28,057 bases of DNA, taken from contig JAWLEV010000030.1 in assembly GCA_041685915.1 (NCBI GenBank), forward strand, positions 1 through 28,057. The letters are read 5' to 3'. The notes beneath the pieces are model-generated. The model saw only the letters and a program-made list of their open reading frames with translations, was not told the origin of the DNA and did no database searches. The translations under genes and the position numbers were made by a program. Of the stretch, positions 1-9,603 are shown piece after piece. The DNA comes from JAWLEV01 sp041685915 (GTDB lineage Bacteria; Chloroflexota; Anaerolineae; UBA1429). Position 1 is the first letter of the stretch, and each line of letters opens with the position of its first letter.

Positions 1-2571
1 ACCCGGGCCGGGGGCGATTCGCCCTTTCTCTTGCAGCGCGTATACGAACTCGGCGCGAACCTGCGCGGCGACAAGCGTGTAGACGCGCGCAGCGCGAATT
101 TGCGTGGCGGCGTGTTTCCCGCTCGCTGGATGCCCTATGGAGCCTATGGGCTCGGTTATCCCGCGTTTAATTTCTATGCTGCCCTTCCCTACTATATCGC
201 TTCCCTCCTCGACCTGAGCGGATTCGGCATCATCTGGGGCATCAAACTGACGCAGACCCTGGGCTTTCTTCTGGCCGGCCTGATGATGTACCTGCTGGCG
301 CGGCGACTTGACATGCGGGGGCCCGGTGCCCTGTTGGGGAGCGCCGTCTATACCTTTGCTCCCTTTCATCTGGTCAACGTCTATGTGCGGGGCGACGCCC
401 TCTCCGAGTTCTACGCCTTTGCCCTCTTTCCCCTGCTCATCTGGGCTATGTTGGGTCTCTGTCGTAGGCCCTCTCTACGCTCCGTGGCCTTTCTGGCGGT
501 GGCCTATGCCTCCCTGATGTTGACGCATAATATCTCGGCCCTGCTGTTCAGTCCCCTCCTCGGATTGTGGTTGCTGATCGAATCCCTGGCGCGGGACGGG
601 CGAAAGCGATGGTGCATCCTTGCGACGGGTGCGGGCGCTTTAGTCCTGGGATTGGTGCTTAGTGCCTGGTTCTGGCTTCCCGCTCTGCGCGAGACCTCGC
701 TGGTGCAGCTGGGGGAGCAGACGAGCGGCTACTTTCACTATGCCGGCCATTTCCGGGGGGCCGATCTGGTGCAGGGCAGCGTGATCCACGACTATACCAT
801 CGCAGGCGGACGCGATCCCTTTGCTATGGGCCTGGTGCAGGCCGCCGTGGGATGTCTTGGGCTTCTCGCCCTCGTGCTGCGTGTGGTCAAAGGGAGAAAG
901 GTACGTTCTTCCTTCCTTATGGCCGCGTTCGTCCTTCTCCTGTCCACCTGGCTCATGACGCCCTCGTCGCAGTGGGTCTGGGATCACGTTCCCCTCCTGC
1001 CTTTTGTGCAGTTTCCCTGGCGTCTTCTCTCCATCCAGGCCTTTGCCATCGCTCTGTTGGCCAGCCAGTTGCCCGATCTCCTGAAAGGTCCCCCATCCAT
1101 GGTCCTGGGAATACTCCTTGCCTCCCTTGCCACTGTGGCGGCCTTGGCCGGGCTGCGCGTCGATTACCTGCCCCTATCCGAGAATGATGTGACGCCGCAG
1201 CATCTCATGCTCTATGAGACCTATTCGGGAAATATCGGAGGCACGGTGCGTCACGAATACCTGCCCCGGGAGATGGTGCCCCGGCCCTTTACCTCGGCGG
1301 TGCAGTTGAATGGCGGGCGCAAGCCGCCTCCTTTGGTTCTTGAGGGAGAGTTAAAGGGGGCCGGGCTTTTGGAGCGTCATCCCCATCGGGAGGTGTGGGA
1401 GGTCGATGTGGCAGAAAGGGCGCTTCTGGCCTTTCATACTGCTTACTATCCGGGATGGGAGGCCACGGTGGACGGCGTGCCCCAGGGGGTGGAATCCCTC
1501 GCTGGCCTGGGCCTGGTGGGCCTGCGCCTATCCTCGGGAAGCCATCGGGTGCTGCTGCACTTTGAACCCACGCCCGTGCGACGATATGCTGCCTGGCTCT
1601 CCCTGGCGGGGCTCGGTCTTTTGCTATTCCTCACGATCTATCCGGCCCTCCGCTATACCGCGTATCGTCGCGGACTGTTAATCGCAGCCTGTGCCGTCGT
1701 TTCCTTGACCGCGTGGATCGCTCTTGGTCCGCCGGTGTCCCATCAAGAATGGCTTGCAGGCCCCCTGGTCATGGATTTTGCCCGCGCTCCTTACCTTCAT
1801 CCCGAACCTGAGGGGGTGTGGTTTGGAGAGGCCCATCTGCGGGATTATTCGTTGGCTACTAGAAGGCTGCATCCCGGCGACGATCTGGAGGTCGAGTTTG
1901 GCTGGGACCAGGCCGCTCCCAACATTCGGCTGCAGGTCGAGTTCGTGAGCGCCGTAGCACATCTGATGGAGCCCAGCCCGGTATGGGCAGAGGCATCCGC
2001 GTTCATCGCCGATGATACGTCCTCGCTGCGGCTATCCCTGCCGCAGGAGGTGCCGCCCGGACTGTATGTGCTTCGATTAAAGGCCGTCGAGCATGGCGAG
2101 GAACAGCCTATCCTCACGGCGAGGGGAAGGGAAATGCACCGGCTGGCCCTTGCTCCCGTGGAGGTGGAGGGAAGCAGATCGGCCAGCGGGCAGGAGGAGG
2201 CGTTGGGCACCTTTGGGCCGGAGAGGGAGCCCCCCGTGATCGCCCTGTTGGAGGCCACGCCGTATCGCCTCGATGAGGACACCTTGGGGGTGCGCCTGAC
2301 CTGGCGCAGCGAGCGTCAAGCACCCCTGAATTATGCCCTGTCGTTGCGCGTTCACGATACAGAGGGGGAGAGGATCGCCTCCCGCGATATGACCCTCTCG
2401 CCAAACTATCCTACCAGCCTGTGGACGCCCGGCCATCTCGTTACCAACCGGGTGCTTCTCCATCTCCCTTCCGACGTGGATGAGAGGGTGTTGGATCACG
2501 TGGAGGTGGTGCTCTATGACCGCCTGACCCTCAAGGGGGCGGGCACGGTGACGATGTCCATGTCTCAATGA
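1..2571 (+). CDS. PTPS-related membrane glycosyltransferase-like protein, 5' truncated
   Basis: The frame is open from base 1 to a stop at 2569-2571, so the gene starts outside the window; the TTG at 31 is probably not its start. The visible N-terminus matches the 6-pyruvoyl-tetrahydropterin-synthase-related membrane family: a GGVFPARW stretch, then GLGYPAFNFYAALPYY, where the second half of the first external loop is usually found. About ten hydrophobic segments follow up to about residue 360 (from position 31). A loop, one more membrane pair near residues 510-560, and about 280 residues of soluble beta-rich sequence complete it. Such proteins are thought to be GT-C-like polyprenyl-sugar transferases at the cytoplasmic membrane; the substrate is unknown. 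It converges on a DUF2723 protein with a related C-terminal domain. The family call is from recognised motifs and the function is inferred. An apparent 39-nt in-frame duplication lies near positions 52-109. Confidence 0.8.
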   Translation, partial: TRAGGDSPFLLQRVYELGANLRGDKRVDARSANLRGGVFPARWMPYGAYGLGYPAFNFYAALPYYIASLLDLSGFGIIWGIKLTQTLGFLLAGLMMYLLARRLDMRGPGALLGSAVYTFAPFHLVNVYVRGDALSEFYAFALFPLLIWAMLGLCRRPSLRSVAFLAVAYASLMLTHNISALLFSPLLGLWLLIESLARDGRKRWCILATGAGALVLGLVLSAWFWLPALRETSLVQLGEQTSGYFHYAGHFRGADLVQGSVIHDYTIAGGRDPFAMGLVQAAVGCLGLLALVLRVVKGRKVRSSFLMAAFVLLLSTWLMTPSSQWVWDHVPLLPFVQFPWRLLSIQAFAIALLASQLPDLLKGPPSMVLGILLASLATVAALAGLRVDYLPLSENDVTPQHLMLYETYSGNIGGTVRHEYLPREMVPRPFTSAVQLNGGRKPPPLVLEGELKGAGLLERHPHREVWEVDVAERALLAFHTAYYPGWEATVDGVPQGVESLAGLGLVGLRLSSGSHRVLLHFEPTPVRRYAAWLSLAGLGLLLFLTIYPALRYTAYRRGLLIAACAVVSLTAWIALGPPVSHQEWLAGPLVMDFARAPYLHPEPEGVWFGEAHLRDYSLATRRLHPGDDLEVEFGWDQAAPNIRLQVEFVSAVAHLMEPSPVWAEASAFIADDTSSLRLSLPQEVPPGLYVLRLKAVEHGEEQPILTARGREMHRLALAPVEVEGSRSASGQEEALGTFGPEREPPVIALLEATPYRLDEDTLGVRLTWRSERQAPLNYALSLRVHDTEGERIASRDMTLSPNYPTSLWTPGHLVTNRVLLHLPSDVDERVLDHVEVVLYDRLTLKGAGTVTMSMSQ

Positions 2572-2606
2572 GCGTCTTTTAGATCTCATCCCATCTGGGG
2601 CGCGCG

Positions 2607-2627
2607 GGTCGGATTGTCAATCCCACC
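2607..2627. repeat. short palindrome, GTCGGA-type family (copy 1)
   Basis: The core GGATTG-T-CAATCC at 2611-2623 is a perfect palindrome. Counting the flanks out to 2607 and 2627, nine of ten positions pair. It lies in the convergent gap between two envelope genes, so it may also act as a terminator hairpin in either direction. Related palindromes lie at 12309-12351 and 19129-19147. Confidence 0.6.
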
Positions 2628-2756
2628 ATGCTCACCACTTTTGGGGAGCGTGCATACTATCGCTGTGTAACATCACGACCAGAGATGTTGAGAAAGAGAT
2701 AAACCAGCTCCACCTCTTCAGGGCGGAGCCCAAAAAGGGGCGCTCCTGTTCCCCCA

Positions 2757-2781
2757 GTCGGAGCGGCTCCTCGACCTACGG
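2757..2781. repeat. GTCGGAG...CGACCTACGG repeat, imperfect hairpin
   Basis: GTCGGAG at 2757 pairs imperfectly with CCTCGAC ending at 2775 and is followed by CTACGG. The tail CGACCTACGG recurs exactly at 12347-12356 after another GTCGGA hairpin. This copy sits just downstream of the minus-strand DUF2723 gene. The rest of the gap 2572-2798 holds only weak stems (for example AACATC/GATGTT at 2669-2689) and no gene I can support. Confidence 0.5.
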
Positions 2782-2798
2782 GATGGCGCCCTCTCCCC

Positions 2799-5738
2799 TC
2801 ATTCCTCGATCTTCAGCGTGTCCACGGACAGATGCGTGCCGTAGCCTTTGCTCACCAGGCGCTCGTCCAGTACGTGCAGGGGATGCAGCGTAAAGGCATC
2901 GTACACGCTCACCGTCGCCTCTGCTGTGCCCGCGGGCGCGTGGTCCGGGACGACGAGCTCCCGCGAGTCTCCCACGCGCCAATCGCGGAGCCATTTGAGG
3001 GTGGGGATGGCCCCCATGGCCGGCGTGCCGTCGGCTTTTCGTTCCCAGTTCGATGCTCGATCTTTTAATCCCACGGATATGGAGTAATCCCTCGTCAGGG
3101 AGCGCAAGCTGAGGAAGCGGGAGGTGAGGTCTACGCTGTTCCCTGGCTCCGCGCTCTGGGGGAGACGGTCAAGGCCCAAAAAGGCCATCTCTCCACCCAG
3201 GGGTACGTATTGCACGGTACGCTGAGGCAAAAAGATTTGCAGATCCCCTGTGGGGCGATGCCAGGGCCCCAGGCGGGTGACGGGCCTTTCCTCCCGATTC
3301 GTCATAATGAGGGAGACGGCCTGTATATCGTCAGGAACGTCCAGGGCCAGCGTCGTCGATGCGCCAGCGGGGAGTGTGGGTATCCTCTGCTGTGCAACGG
3401 GCTCTCTCTCATGCAGCAGATGCACCGTCGCCTGTTCGTCGGCGGGTGTATCCTGGTGGAGGTGGAGGTATATCCGCGTTTCCCCCGCCACGCTCCGGTC
3501 ATAATCTATGCCCCTGATGTGCAGGCCGTCGGCAAAGGGTTGGTTCATCCTTTGCAGGGTGGCCGGTGGCTCCTCTGTGGCGCGCACATCTATCTCCTGC
3601 AGGACCAGATGATCCTGCCCCTCCACCGGTAGCCGCTCCCAGTCCTCTCCTTCCGCATAGTAAAAGCCGGTGATGAGGTGATATCTTTCTGGTGGTGTGT
3701 GTAGCAGCAGGGGAAAGCGGTAGGTGTCCACGCAGAGTTTGTGGGGTGCATAGTCCGTCTCGTGGGCGATGTCGTCCTGCCCCACCACGCCTTGGGGCCC
3801 CAGTAATTGCACAAAGGAGGAGTAGGAGCGTTCCAGGGCGCCCGTGGGCTGCCAGTAGACGCGCACGCAGACCTCCTGCCCCGGCGTCAGTTCCGTTTCC
3901 TCTATGGTGTAACCCAGCAGGCGTATATTCGCGCCAAATGTGGCTTTCCTTTCCGTTACGTTCGAGGGTGGCTGGGACGGCGGTTCGCGGCGCACCAGCC
4001 AGGCCTCGTGAAGGGGAGTCCAATAGTAATCGCTGTATTGGAAGGCGTGGAAGCGGTTGGTGACCACCACGGGGCGCTCCTCTACGTTATCCCCGATGCG
4101 TTCAAGCCACACCTCCTGATTGGGCGTGGCTCCTTCGGGATGGACGTAGCGCACCTCCACATCGGGCCGCATGCCCTCCACTGTCTGTAGATACCAGAAG
4201 GTGGTGGCGCGGTGCCAGTTTGAGAGCACCAGCGTGTCGGCCGGCGCATTTTCCAGGATCGATTCGGCATAGGCGCGCGCCGATCTGTCCTCGTGCAATT
4301 GTCGAAAGTCGCCATAGTGGACGTTTCCATACCGGGCGATGGCGACGATGAGAAGGGCCATGAGCAGGGCCCCCGTCCAGCGGGGCATTCTGCGTCGCAC
4401 CATGGCCAGGCCATATCCCAGCAAGGCGGCCATGGCCACGTAGGAGGGTAACAGGTATTCCACGGTCTGGGGTGCTTTGTAGGTCACGGCTGACAGGGTA
4501 TTGACGGCCCAGATGCCCACCAACAGCCCCGCGGTGTCCCTCTTGCGGCGTGGGATCAGGCTCCCTACCGCTGCCAGGAGCGTGGCCCAGGGGAGCAGGT
4601 GCCCGAACTGCAATCTCACGATCTCGACCCATACGTCCAGGCGTGCCATGAGGTCGGGTAGGGTACGATAGTAAAACATGTCCCCCCGAAATCCCAGGGC
4701 CAACACGTGGTTTACAAAGTCCCCCCAGGAGCGGATGGGCGTGGGGTCAAATGGGGTGCCCATACCGCTGCGTAGGGGGAGGTAGAGGAGAACCGTAAAG
4801 GAGGCGCCGAGGGCGAGGATGGGGCGTATCCAGCGGCGGGGCTGGATGAGGATGCGCGGTGCGCGGGCGATGATGTAGATGAGAAAGGGGAATCCCAGTA
4901 GCCCCAGGGAGGCGTGGTGGCCGATGCCCAGCCCAAAGCAGGCGGCAAAGGCGATCAGGTATCTGGGCTCCTTCTTCTTTCCCCAGTGCAGCAGCAGGTC
5001 CGTTGACAGGACGGTAAAGGCGGCCGTCATACTGCGGATGTTGGCCGTCGTGCTCTGGGACCAAAAGGTGGGACTGAGACCCAGCATCGCCGCCGCGATC
5101 AGGGCCGCCCCCGTAGAGTCGCTGGCGCGGCGCACCAGGTGCACGAGAAGGGCCAAAGTCAGGGCACCGCAGACGGCCGCGAACAGGTTCATGCGGTAAG
5201 CCGCGTCGCCGAGGGGAATGAGAGTAAAGAGTTTGCCCAGCATGGTGTAGAGGGCATAGCCCGGCGGGTGGGCGATACCCAACACGGGGGCCACGAGTTG
5301 AAACTCGCCGCTGTCGGCCGGGAGCACCGTGGGTGCCAGGGTGTGTACATAGAGGCCCAGGCTGGTGAGGAACGTGCCGACCTCGATCCAGGGCGGTTGA
5401 ATCTTGGGGGGATGGAGGGCGGCAAAGATTACTATTGCAAAAAGGAGGATGCCCCCGGCCAGCATGGGAGTGGGATGGGGGTAGAGCACGTACCCCAGCA
5501 GCAGGATCAGGGGCCAGGGGGAAAACTGCCATCCGCGCATGAGATGCGCTATATAAAGCCCTAGAGCCACGCACGCCAGTATGAGAGGTAGCAGAACGAT
5601 CATGGATCGCGGCCCGGCGAATCCCTCGGCGACGAGGCGGCTGGCATAAAGTCCCAGGCTCGTCCCGGCGAGGGCGGGGGTCCGGGATGCGATCCGTTGC
5701 CTCGTGATGGTCGATGATGCGTCCCCTTTTCCTGTCAT
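2799..5738 (-). CDS. DUF2723 family membrane protein (GT-C-like O-mannosyltransferase-like)
   Basis: This is a 979-residue protein. After two hydrophobic segments (about residues 45-110) it carries the DUF2723 signature at about residues 120-190: a T-L-A-P-T-V-L-P-A-D-S-G-E-F run followed by GIAHPPGYALYTMLG. The acidic D-S-G-E motif in the first external loop is typical of GT-C glycosyltransferases, and eukaryotic relatives (TMEM260) are protein O-mannosyltransferases. Further membrane segments run to about residue 470. The remaining 500 residues look like two or three extracytoplasmic beta-sandwich modules, the last resembling the tail of the convergent gene that ends at 2571. It starts 6 nt after the stop of the GT4 gene at 5745, so the two are likely co-transcribed and functionally linked in surface glycan or glycoprotein synthesis. 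Acceptor and sugar are unknown. Confidence 0.85.
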   Translation of the reverse strand: MTGKGDASSTITRQRIASRTPALAGTSLGLYASRLVAEGFAGPRSMIVLLPLILACVALGLYIAHLMRGWQFSPWPLILLLGYVLYPHPTPMLAGGILLFAIVIFAALHPPKIQPPWIEVGTFLTSLGLYVHTLAPTVLPADSGEFQLVAPVLGIAHPPGYALYTMLGKLFTLIPLGDAAYRMNLFAAVCGALTLALLVHLVRRASDSTGAALIAAAMLGLSPTFWSQSTTANIRSMTAAFTVLSTDLLLHWGKKKEPRYLIAFAACFGLGIGHHASLGLLGFPFLIYIIARAPRILIQPRRWIRPILALGASFTVLLYLPLRSGMGTPFDPTPIRSWGDFVNHVLALGFRGDMFYYRTLPDLMARLDVWVEIVRLQFGHLLPWATLLAAVGSLIPRRKRDTAGLLVGIWAVNTLSAVTYKAPQTVEYLLPSYVAMAALLGYGLAMVRRRMPRWTGALLMALLIVAIARYGNVHYGDFRQLHEDRSARAYAESILENAPADTLVLSNWHRATTFWYLQTVEGMRPDVEVRYVHPEGATPNQEVWLERIGDNVEERPVVVTNRFHAFQYSDYYWTPLHEAWLVRREPPSQPPSNVTERKATFGANIRLLGYTIEETELTPGQEVCVRVYWQPTGALERSYSSFVQLLGPQGVVGQDDIAHETDYAPHKLCVDTYRFPLLLHTPPERYHLITGFYYAEGEDWERLPVEGQDHLVLQEIDVRATEEPPATLQRMNQPFADGLHIRGIDYDRSVAGETRIYLHLHQDTPADEQATVHLLHEREPVAQQRIPTLPAGASTTLALDVPDDIQAVSLIMTNREERPVTRLGPWHRPTGDLQIFLPQRTVQYVPLGGEMAFLGLDRLPQSAEPGNSVDLTSRFLSLRSLTRDYSISVGLKDRASNWERKADGTPAMGAIPTLKWLRDWRVGDSRELVVPDHAPAGTAEATVSVYDAFTLHPLHVLDERLVSKGYGTHLSVDTLKIEE

Positions 5739-5744
5739 CGTTCG

Positions 5745-6893
5745 TCAGCGGTGCTCATCCATAGATAACGCCTCGTAGTAGACCTCGACCGTCCTCTCTG
5801 CCGTGGCACGCCAGGAGAAGCGGCGTGCGTGCTCCAGTCCCCTGCGGGCAAGGGTTTGGCGCAGATCGGCATCCTGCACCACGCGGATCAGGGCCTCGGA
5901 CAGGGCTTTGATGTCTGTGGGGGGCACGGCGATGCCTCCCGGGCCTGCCACTTCCTCCAGGGAGCTGCCGCTGCCCACGATGGCCGGCGTGCCGCAGGCA
6001 ATGGCCTCCAGGACGGGCAGGCCGAATCCCTCGTATAGCGAGGGAAAGCAAAAGGCTGTGGCCCCGGAATAGAGGGCGGGCTTGTCCGCTTCGAGCACCC
6101 ACCCCGTATAGTGCACGCGCGTGCTGATACCCAGTTCCTCCATGATGCGTTTGGGATGGGGGTTGAAGGGCGTGTCCTCTGCGGGCAATCGCCCCGCGAT
6201 GACCAGAGGAACGTCATCCAGATCGTCTCGCACCCGTGCATAAGCCCGAAGCAGGCCGTCCACGTTCTTGCGCTGGTCGAATCCTCCCAGATAGAGAAGG
6301 TAACGGGATGGGACGCCCAGGCGTTGAAGGACGGGCTTCCTGTCCTCAGGAGGCAAGGGGCGATAGGCGGCATCGGTGCCCTGGGGGATGACGCGCAGCC
6401 GCTCCTGAGGAATATCCAACAGTTGCGTTATGTCGCGCGCCGAGGTACGCGAGACGGTGTGGATCAACGTGGCGCGATGTGCCGCACGCGATACGAGTTG
6501 CATGTAGAGGCGTACGGCGCTCGATCCCCGATAGGAGGGCAGGATCAGGGGGATCAGGTCGTGGATGGTCACCACCGTCGTTGTGGTGGGAAATAGGGGT
6601 GGGGCAAAATAGGGCACGTGGGCCACATCGACCTCCTTTTCGCGGCATGCGCGGGGATAACTGATCTGCTCGTACCACGCTTTGGCCAGATTATCATGCC
6701 AGCGATCCAGAGGGGTCGTCACGGGATGGGCGAAGGGAGGTATCTCCCCGTCCTTCGCCGGATCCGCATAGCGGGGCAAAAAGAGGACACTTTTTATCCC
6801 TGCATGATCCTCCAGTGCCTCCAGAAGGCGGTGGGTGTACTGTCCGCTTCCGGTGTTCTCTTGACCCCAGAACGTGCCGCTGAATCCGATCCT
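5745..6893 (-). CDS. GT4-family glycosyltransferase
   Basis: A cytoplasmic or membrane-associated retaining glycosyltransferase of the GT-B fold. The N-terminus MRIGFSGTFWGQENTGSGQY has the glycine-rich donor loop. The C-terminal half shows LLYLGGFDQRKNVDGLLRAY and the E-x7-E nucleotide-sugar motif in SLYEGFGLPVLEAIACGTP. I chose the ATG at 6893 (382 residues) because GGAGAG lies just upstream and the family normally begins at this methionine. The ATG at 6923 would add ten residues and has no visible ribosome binding site. The gene is first of a two-gene unit with the DUF2723 gene, separated by 6 nt. It probably transfers a sugar during envelope glycan assembly; sugar and acceptor cannot be told from sequence. 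Confidence 0.9.
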   Translation of the reverse strand, partial: RIGFSGTFWGQENTGSGQYTHRLLEALEDHAGIKSVLFLPRYADPAKDGEIPPFAHPVTTPLDRWHDNLAKAWYEQISYPRACREKEVDVAHVPYFAPPLFPTTTTVVTIHDLIPLILPSYRGSSAVRLYMQLVSRAAHRATLIHTVSRTSARDITQLLDIPQERLRVIPQGTDAAYRPLPPEDRKPVLQRLGVPSRYLLYLGGFDQRKNVDGLLRAYARVRDDLDDVPLVIAGRLPAEDTPFNPHPKRIMEELGISTRVHYTGWVLEADKPALYSGATAFCFPSLYEGFGLPVLEAIACGTPAIVGSGSSLEEVAGPGGIAVPPTDIKALSEALIRVVQDADLRQTLARRGLEHARRFSWRATAERTVEVYYEALSMDEHR

Positions 6894-6930
6894 CATGCTC
6901 TCCGTAAGCCTCTTTTCTGCCATCTAAGGT

Positions 6931-6959
6931 ATGGTATGACAAGTGGGGCGAGAAAGCAA
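6931..6959 (-). promoter_or_regulatory. candidate sigma70 promoter for the GT4-DUF2723 unit
   Basis: On the minus strand, TTGCTT (6954-6959) and TACCAT (6931-6936) are separated by 17 nt, about 38 nt upstream of the chosen start codon. The boxes match consensus only 3/6 and 4/6, so this rests on position and spacing more than on sequence. Confidence 0.4.
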
Positions 6960-6994
6960 AGCTGGGGACGGCGGATGATGGTGTCGTGTTCACT

Positions 6995-7023
6995 TTGACA
7001 CATCTCGCGGTCTCGGCTATGAT
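6995..7023 (+). promoter_or_regulatory. sigma70 promoter for the lytic transglycosylase
   Basis: TTGACA (6995-7000) and TATGAT (7018-7023) are spaced by exactly 17 nt. This is a nearly perfect housekeeping promoter about 30 nt upstream of the ribosome binding site. It is divergent to the GT4 promoter. Confidence 0.8.
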
Positions 7024-7059
7024 GCGCTCGCTTGAGCGATGAGATCAGTGGAGATTGTG

Positions 7060-9579
7060 ATGTTGAGAGGGGGGTATATTTCAGATCGCCTCTTGATTTT
7101 GGTGACCTTGTGTGTGCTCTTGTGTGGTTGTCAAGTGGCCGACCATGCGGCCCGGCGCCTCTCCCCGTCGGCGACGGGGACGCGTGTGACGGTGACGCCG
7201 TCCCCCATGCCCCAACGGGAGCAATCCGAGTCTACAAGCCCGACTCGGCGATCACTGGAGAGAACGCCCTCGCCGACGGCGACGGCCAGCAGCACCTTTA
7301 CGCCAACTCCCACTTTTACGGTCATACCCACTCCTACCCCCACCCTCGCCCCGGAGGTGCGGCTCGAGAGAGCAGAGCGCGCCCTGGATGATGGAGACTA
7401 TGAGCGGGCTATCGATCTTTTTGAGGAGAGTCTGGAGTCTGCTGACCCATCGCAGCGTCCGGGCGTGGAACTGGCCCTTGGTCGTGCCCATCTGGGTGCC
7501 CAAAATTCGGGCGATGCCGTCTCGTATCTGACGCGCGTGGTGACGGCGACCGTCTCGACCGAGGAGCGGGCTGACGCGTGGGGGTTATTAGCCCGTGCGT
7601 ACGAGGCGGAGGGGGAGTGGGACGAGGCCATCGGCGCGTATGAGCAGCATCTGGACCTTGACGATGTGGCCAGACCTTATGTGCAGTGGCATATGGCCAA
7701 GGCCTATGAAGCGTTGGGGGAGGAGGGGGCGGCTGCTCAGCAGTTTGCGGCCATAGACCTGTCCAGCCTGCCCCTCGCGCTGCAGGCCGAGATCTTGGAA
7801 GAGCACGCACAGGTCCTGCGGCATATGGAGGATTATGAGGGGGCGTTGGAGCTCTATGAGCGCATTCTAGTCGTTTCCCGCGACGATGATCAGCGTGCCA
7901 TCACTTTGTACCGTCAGGGGGAGACGCTCCGCGAGGCAGAACGAGGGGAGGAGGCAGTAGGGGTATTCGAACGTGTAGTGGAGATATATCCCCGTGTCTA
8001 TAGCGCCTATCTGGCCCTTTCCGCCCTTGACGAGATGGAGGCCGCTGAGGTGACGGACCTGGAGCGAGGACAGATCCTCTTTTATGGAAAACAGTACGAC
8101 GATGCCGTCGAGATTCTGCAGCGCTATCTTCTCTCTGATGAAAAGCGAGATATGGCGACTGTGAATTACTACCTGGGATTGGCTCATGAGCAGTTGAGGG
8201 ATTACGACTCGGCCCTACAGGCCTGGGATAGGATTATCGAGGGCTATCCCCAGAGCGAGCGTATCGCCGACGTGTGGATGGCCAAAGCCAGGGTGGAAGA
8301 GGCCCGCGGAGGCGATCCCTCGGAAGTGTATCATGAGTTCTGGCAAGGGTACGAGGAACATCCCCGTGCGCCAGAGGCCCTGTGGCGGGCCGGCGCAGCG
8401 TTGGAGCAGGAACGGGGGTGGGAGCGTGCCCGCGTCTTTTATCGGCGGATACATGAACTCTATCCACAGTATGAACGTGCGCCAGAGGCCCTTTTCCGCG
8501 AGGGGCTTATGGCCTATGCGGCGGGCTTCCCTGAGGACGCCATGGATCTTTGGTCAAAGGTGCTGGAGGGGACGAGCGATGGGGAACAAAAGGCGCGCCT
8601 GCTGACCTGGCTGGGGTTGGCTGCCCAGGCCCTTGGCGAGGAGGAGGACGCACGGGAGCACTGGCAGCGTGGAGAAGCAGCGGCTTCTCAGAGTTATTAT
8701 GGATGGCGGGCGCGGGATCTGCGCCAATCCTTTTCCCCGTCCCTGACTCCTGCCGAATCGTGGGCGCTTCCCGAGGGGGATCTCGCGGAGGAAGCATGGC
8801 AGGAGATCGAGGATTGGATCGCCGGCTGGCATGAGGGGGGCGCGCAGGCGGAGGCAGAGCGGAGAATCGAGACGGATCCCCTGATGCTTCGGGCCGCTGC
8901 CCTATGGCGCCTGGGCTGGCATAAAGAGAGTATGACGCTCCTGTGGCAGCTGCGGGACCGCGTCGGGGATGATGCACAGAAACTGCTGGCGCTCGCTCGG
9001 ATCACTGACGAGATGGGAGCCCATGCGATCACCATCTCCTGTGCAGAGTATATCGCGGCTCTCGCTCGCAAGGAGGGAGTACGGGAGATCCACTGGGCAC
9101 TAGACAGATTGGCCTACCCCACGGCGTATGGGCATCTGGTGAGTGCGCAGGCGGAGCGCTATGCACTGGATCCCCTCCTCTTTCTGGCCCTCATACGCCA
9201 GGAGAGTCGCTTCTATACGTACGCCGTCTCCTATGCTGGCGCGGAGGGATTGACCCAAATCATGCCCGATACCGGCACGTGGATCGCCTCGCGTATCGGA
9301 CATGACGCCTATCAACACGGCTTTGCTTTGCGACCCGTGATTGGGGTGCGATATGGGGCGTGGTTTCTGAGATTTCTTCTCGATCGTTATGAGGACGATT
9401 GGATAGCGGCGCTGGTGGCCTACAACGCGGGCCCGGGCAAGCTGAAACGATGGACGAACGGCGAATCGATTGACGATCACGATCTGTTCTACGAGACCCT
9501 CCCCGGGAGTCAGGCGCAGCGATATGTGGAGAAGATCTACAGCCAATACCGTAGGTACGAGGCTATCTACCGTCAGTAG
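7060..9579 (+). CDS. lipoprotein lytic murein transglycosylase with TPR repeats (Slt-like)
   Basis: It likely cleaves the MurNAc-GlcNAc bond in peptidoglycan to form 1,6-anhydro ends, outside the membrane. The start at ATG 7060 (839 residues) is preceded by GGAG at 7050-7053 with 6-nt spacing; the in-frame ATG at 7039 has no such site. A signal peptide ends in LLCGC, a plausible though atypical lipobox (lipidated Cys24). A Thr/Pro/Ser-rich linker follows to about residue 95. Many TPR-like helical repeats, with motifs such as DYERAIDLFEESL and DYDSALQAWDRII, occupy about 100-560. The C-terminal SLT domain has the catalytic Glu715 in IRQESRF, then GLTQIMPDTG and VAYNAGPGKLKRW. The layout follows Slt70: a helical superstructure plus a catalytic domain. 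It appears monocistronic. Confidence 0.92.
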   Translation: MLRGGYISDRLLILVTLCVLLCGCQVADHAARRLSPSATGTRVTVTPSPMPQREQSESTSPTRRSLERTPSPTATASSTFTPTPTFTVIPTPTPTLAPEVRLERAERALDDGDYERAIDLFEESLESADPSQRPGVELALGRAHLGAQNSGDAVSYLTRVVTATVSTEERADAWGLLARAYEAEGEWDEAIGAYEQHLDLDDVARPYVQWHMAKAYEALGEEGAAAQQFAAIDLSSLPLALQAEILEEHAQVLRHMEDYEGALELYERILVVSRDDDQRAITLYRQGETLREAERGEEAVGVFERVVEIYPRVYSAYLALSALDEMEAAEVTDLERGQILFYGKQYDDAVEILQRYLLSDEKRDMATVNYYLGLAHEQLRDYDSALQAWDRIIEGYPQSERIADVWMAKARVEEARGGDPSEVYHEFWQGYEEHPRAPEALWRAGAALEQERGWERARVFYRRIHELYPQYERAPEALFREGLMAYAAGFPEDAMDLWSKVLEGTSDGEQKARLLTWLGLAAQALGEEEDAREHWQRGEAAASQSYYGWRARDLRQSFSPSLTPAESWALPEGDLAEEAWQEIEDWIAGWHEGGAQAEAERRIETDPLMLRAAALWRLGWHKESMTLLWQLRDRVGDDAQKLLALARITDEMGAHAITISCAEYIAALARKEGVREIHWALDRLAYPTAYGHLVSAQAERYALDPLLFLALIRQESRFYTYAVSYAGAEGLTQIMPDTGTWIASRIGHDAYQHGFALRPVIGVRYGAWFLRFLLDRYEDDWIAALVAYNAGPGKLKRWTNGESIDDHDLFYETLPGSQAQRYVEKIYSQYRRYEAIYRQ

Positions 9580-9603
9580 GGCGGGTATGTGAAGGGCACC
9601 CCC

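Noticed and set aside
640..2589. Several open frames of 90-170 codons opposite or across the first gene
   Set aside because: They are antisense or shifted frames of a clear protein-coding gene in GC-rich DNA, with no family motifs.
6265..6295. tRNA-like T-loop sequence GGTCGAATCC
   Set aside because: It is inside the GT4 coding frame and no cloverleaf can be formed around it.
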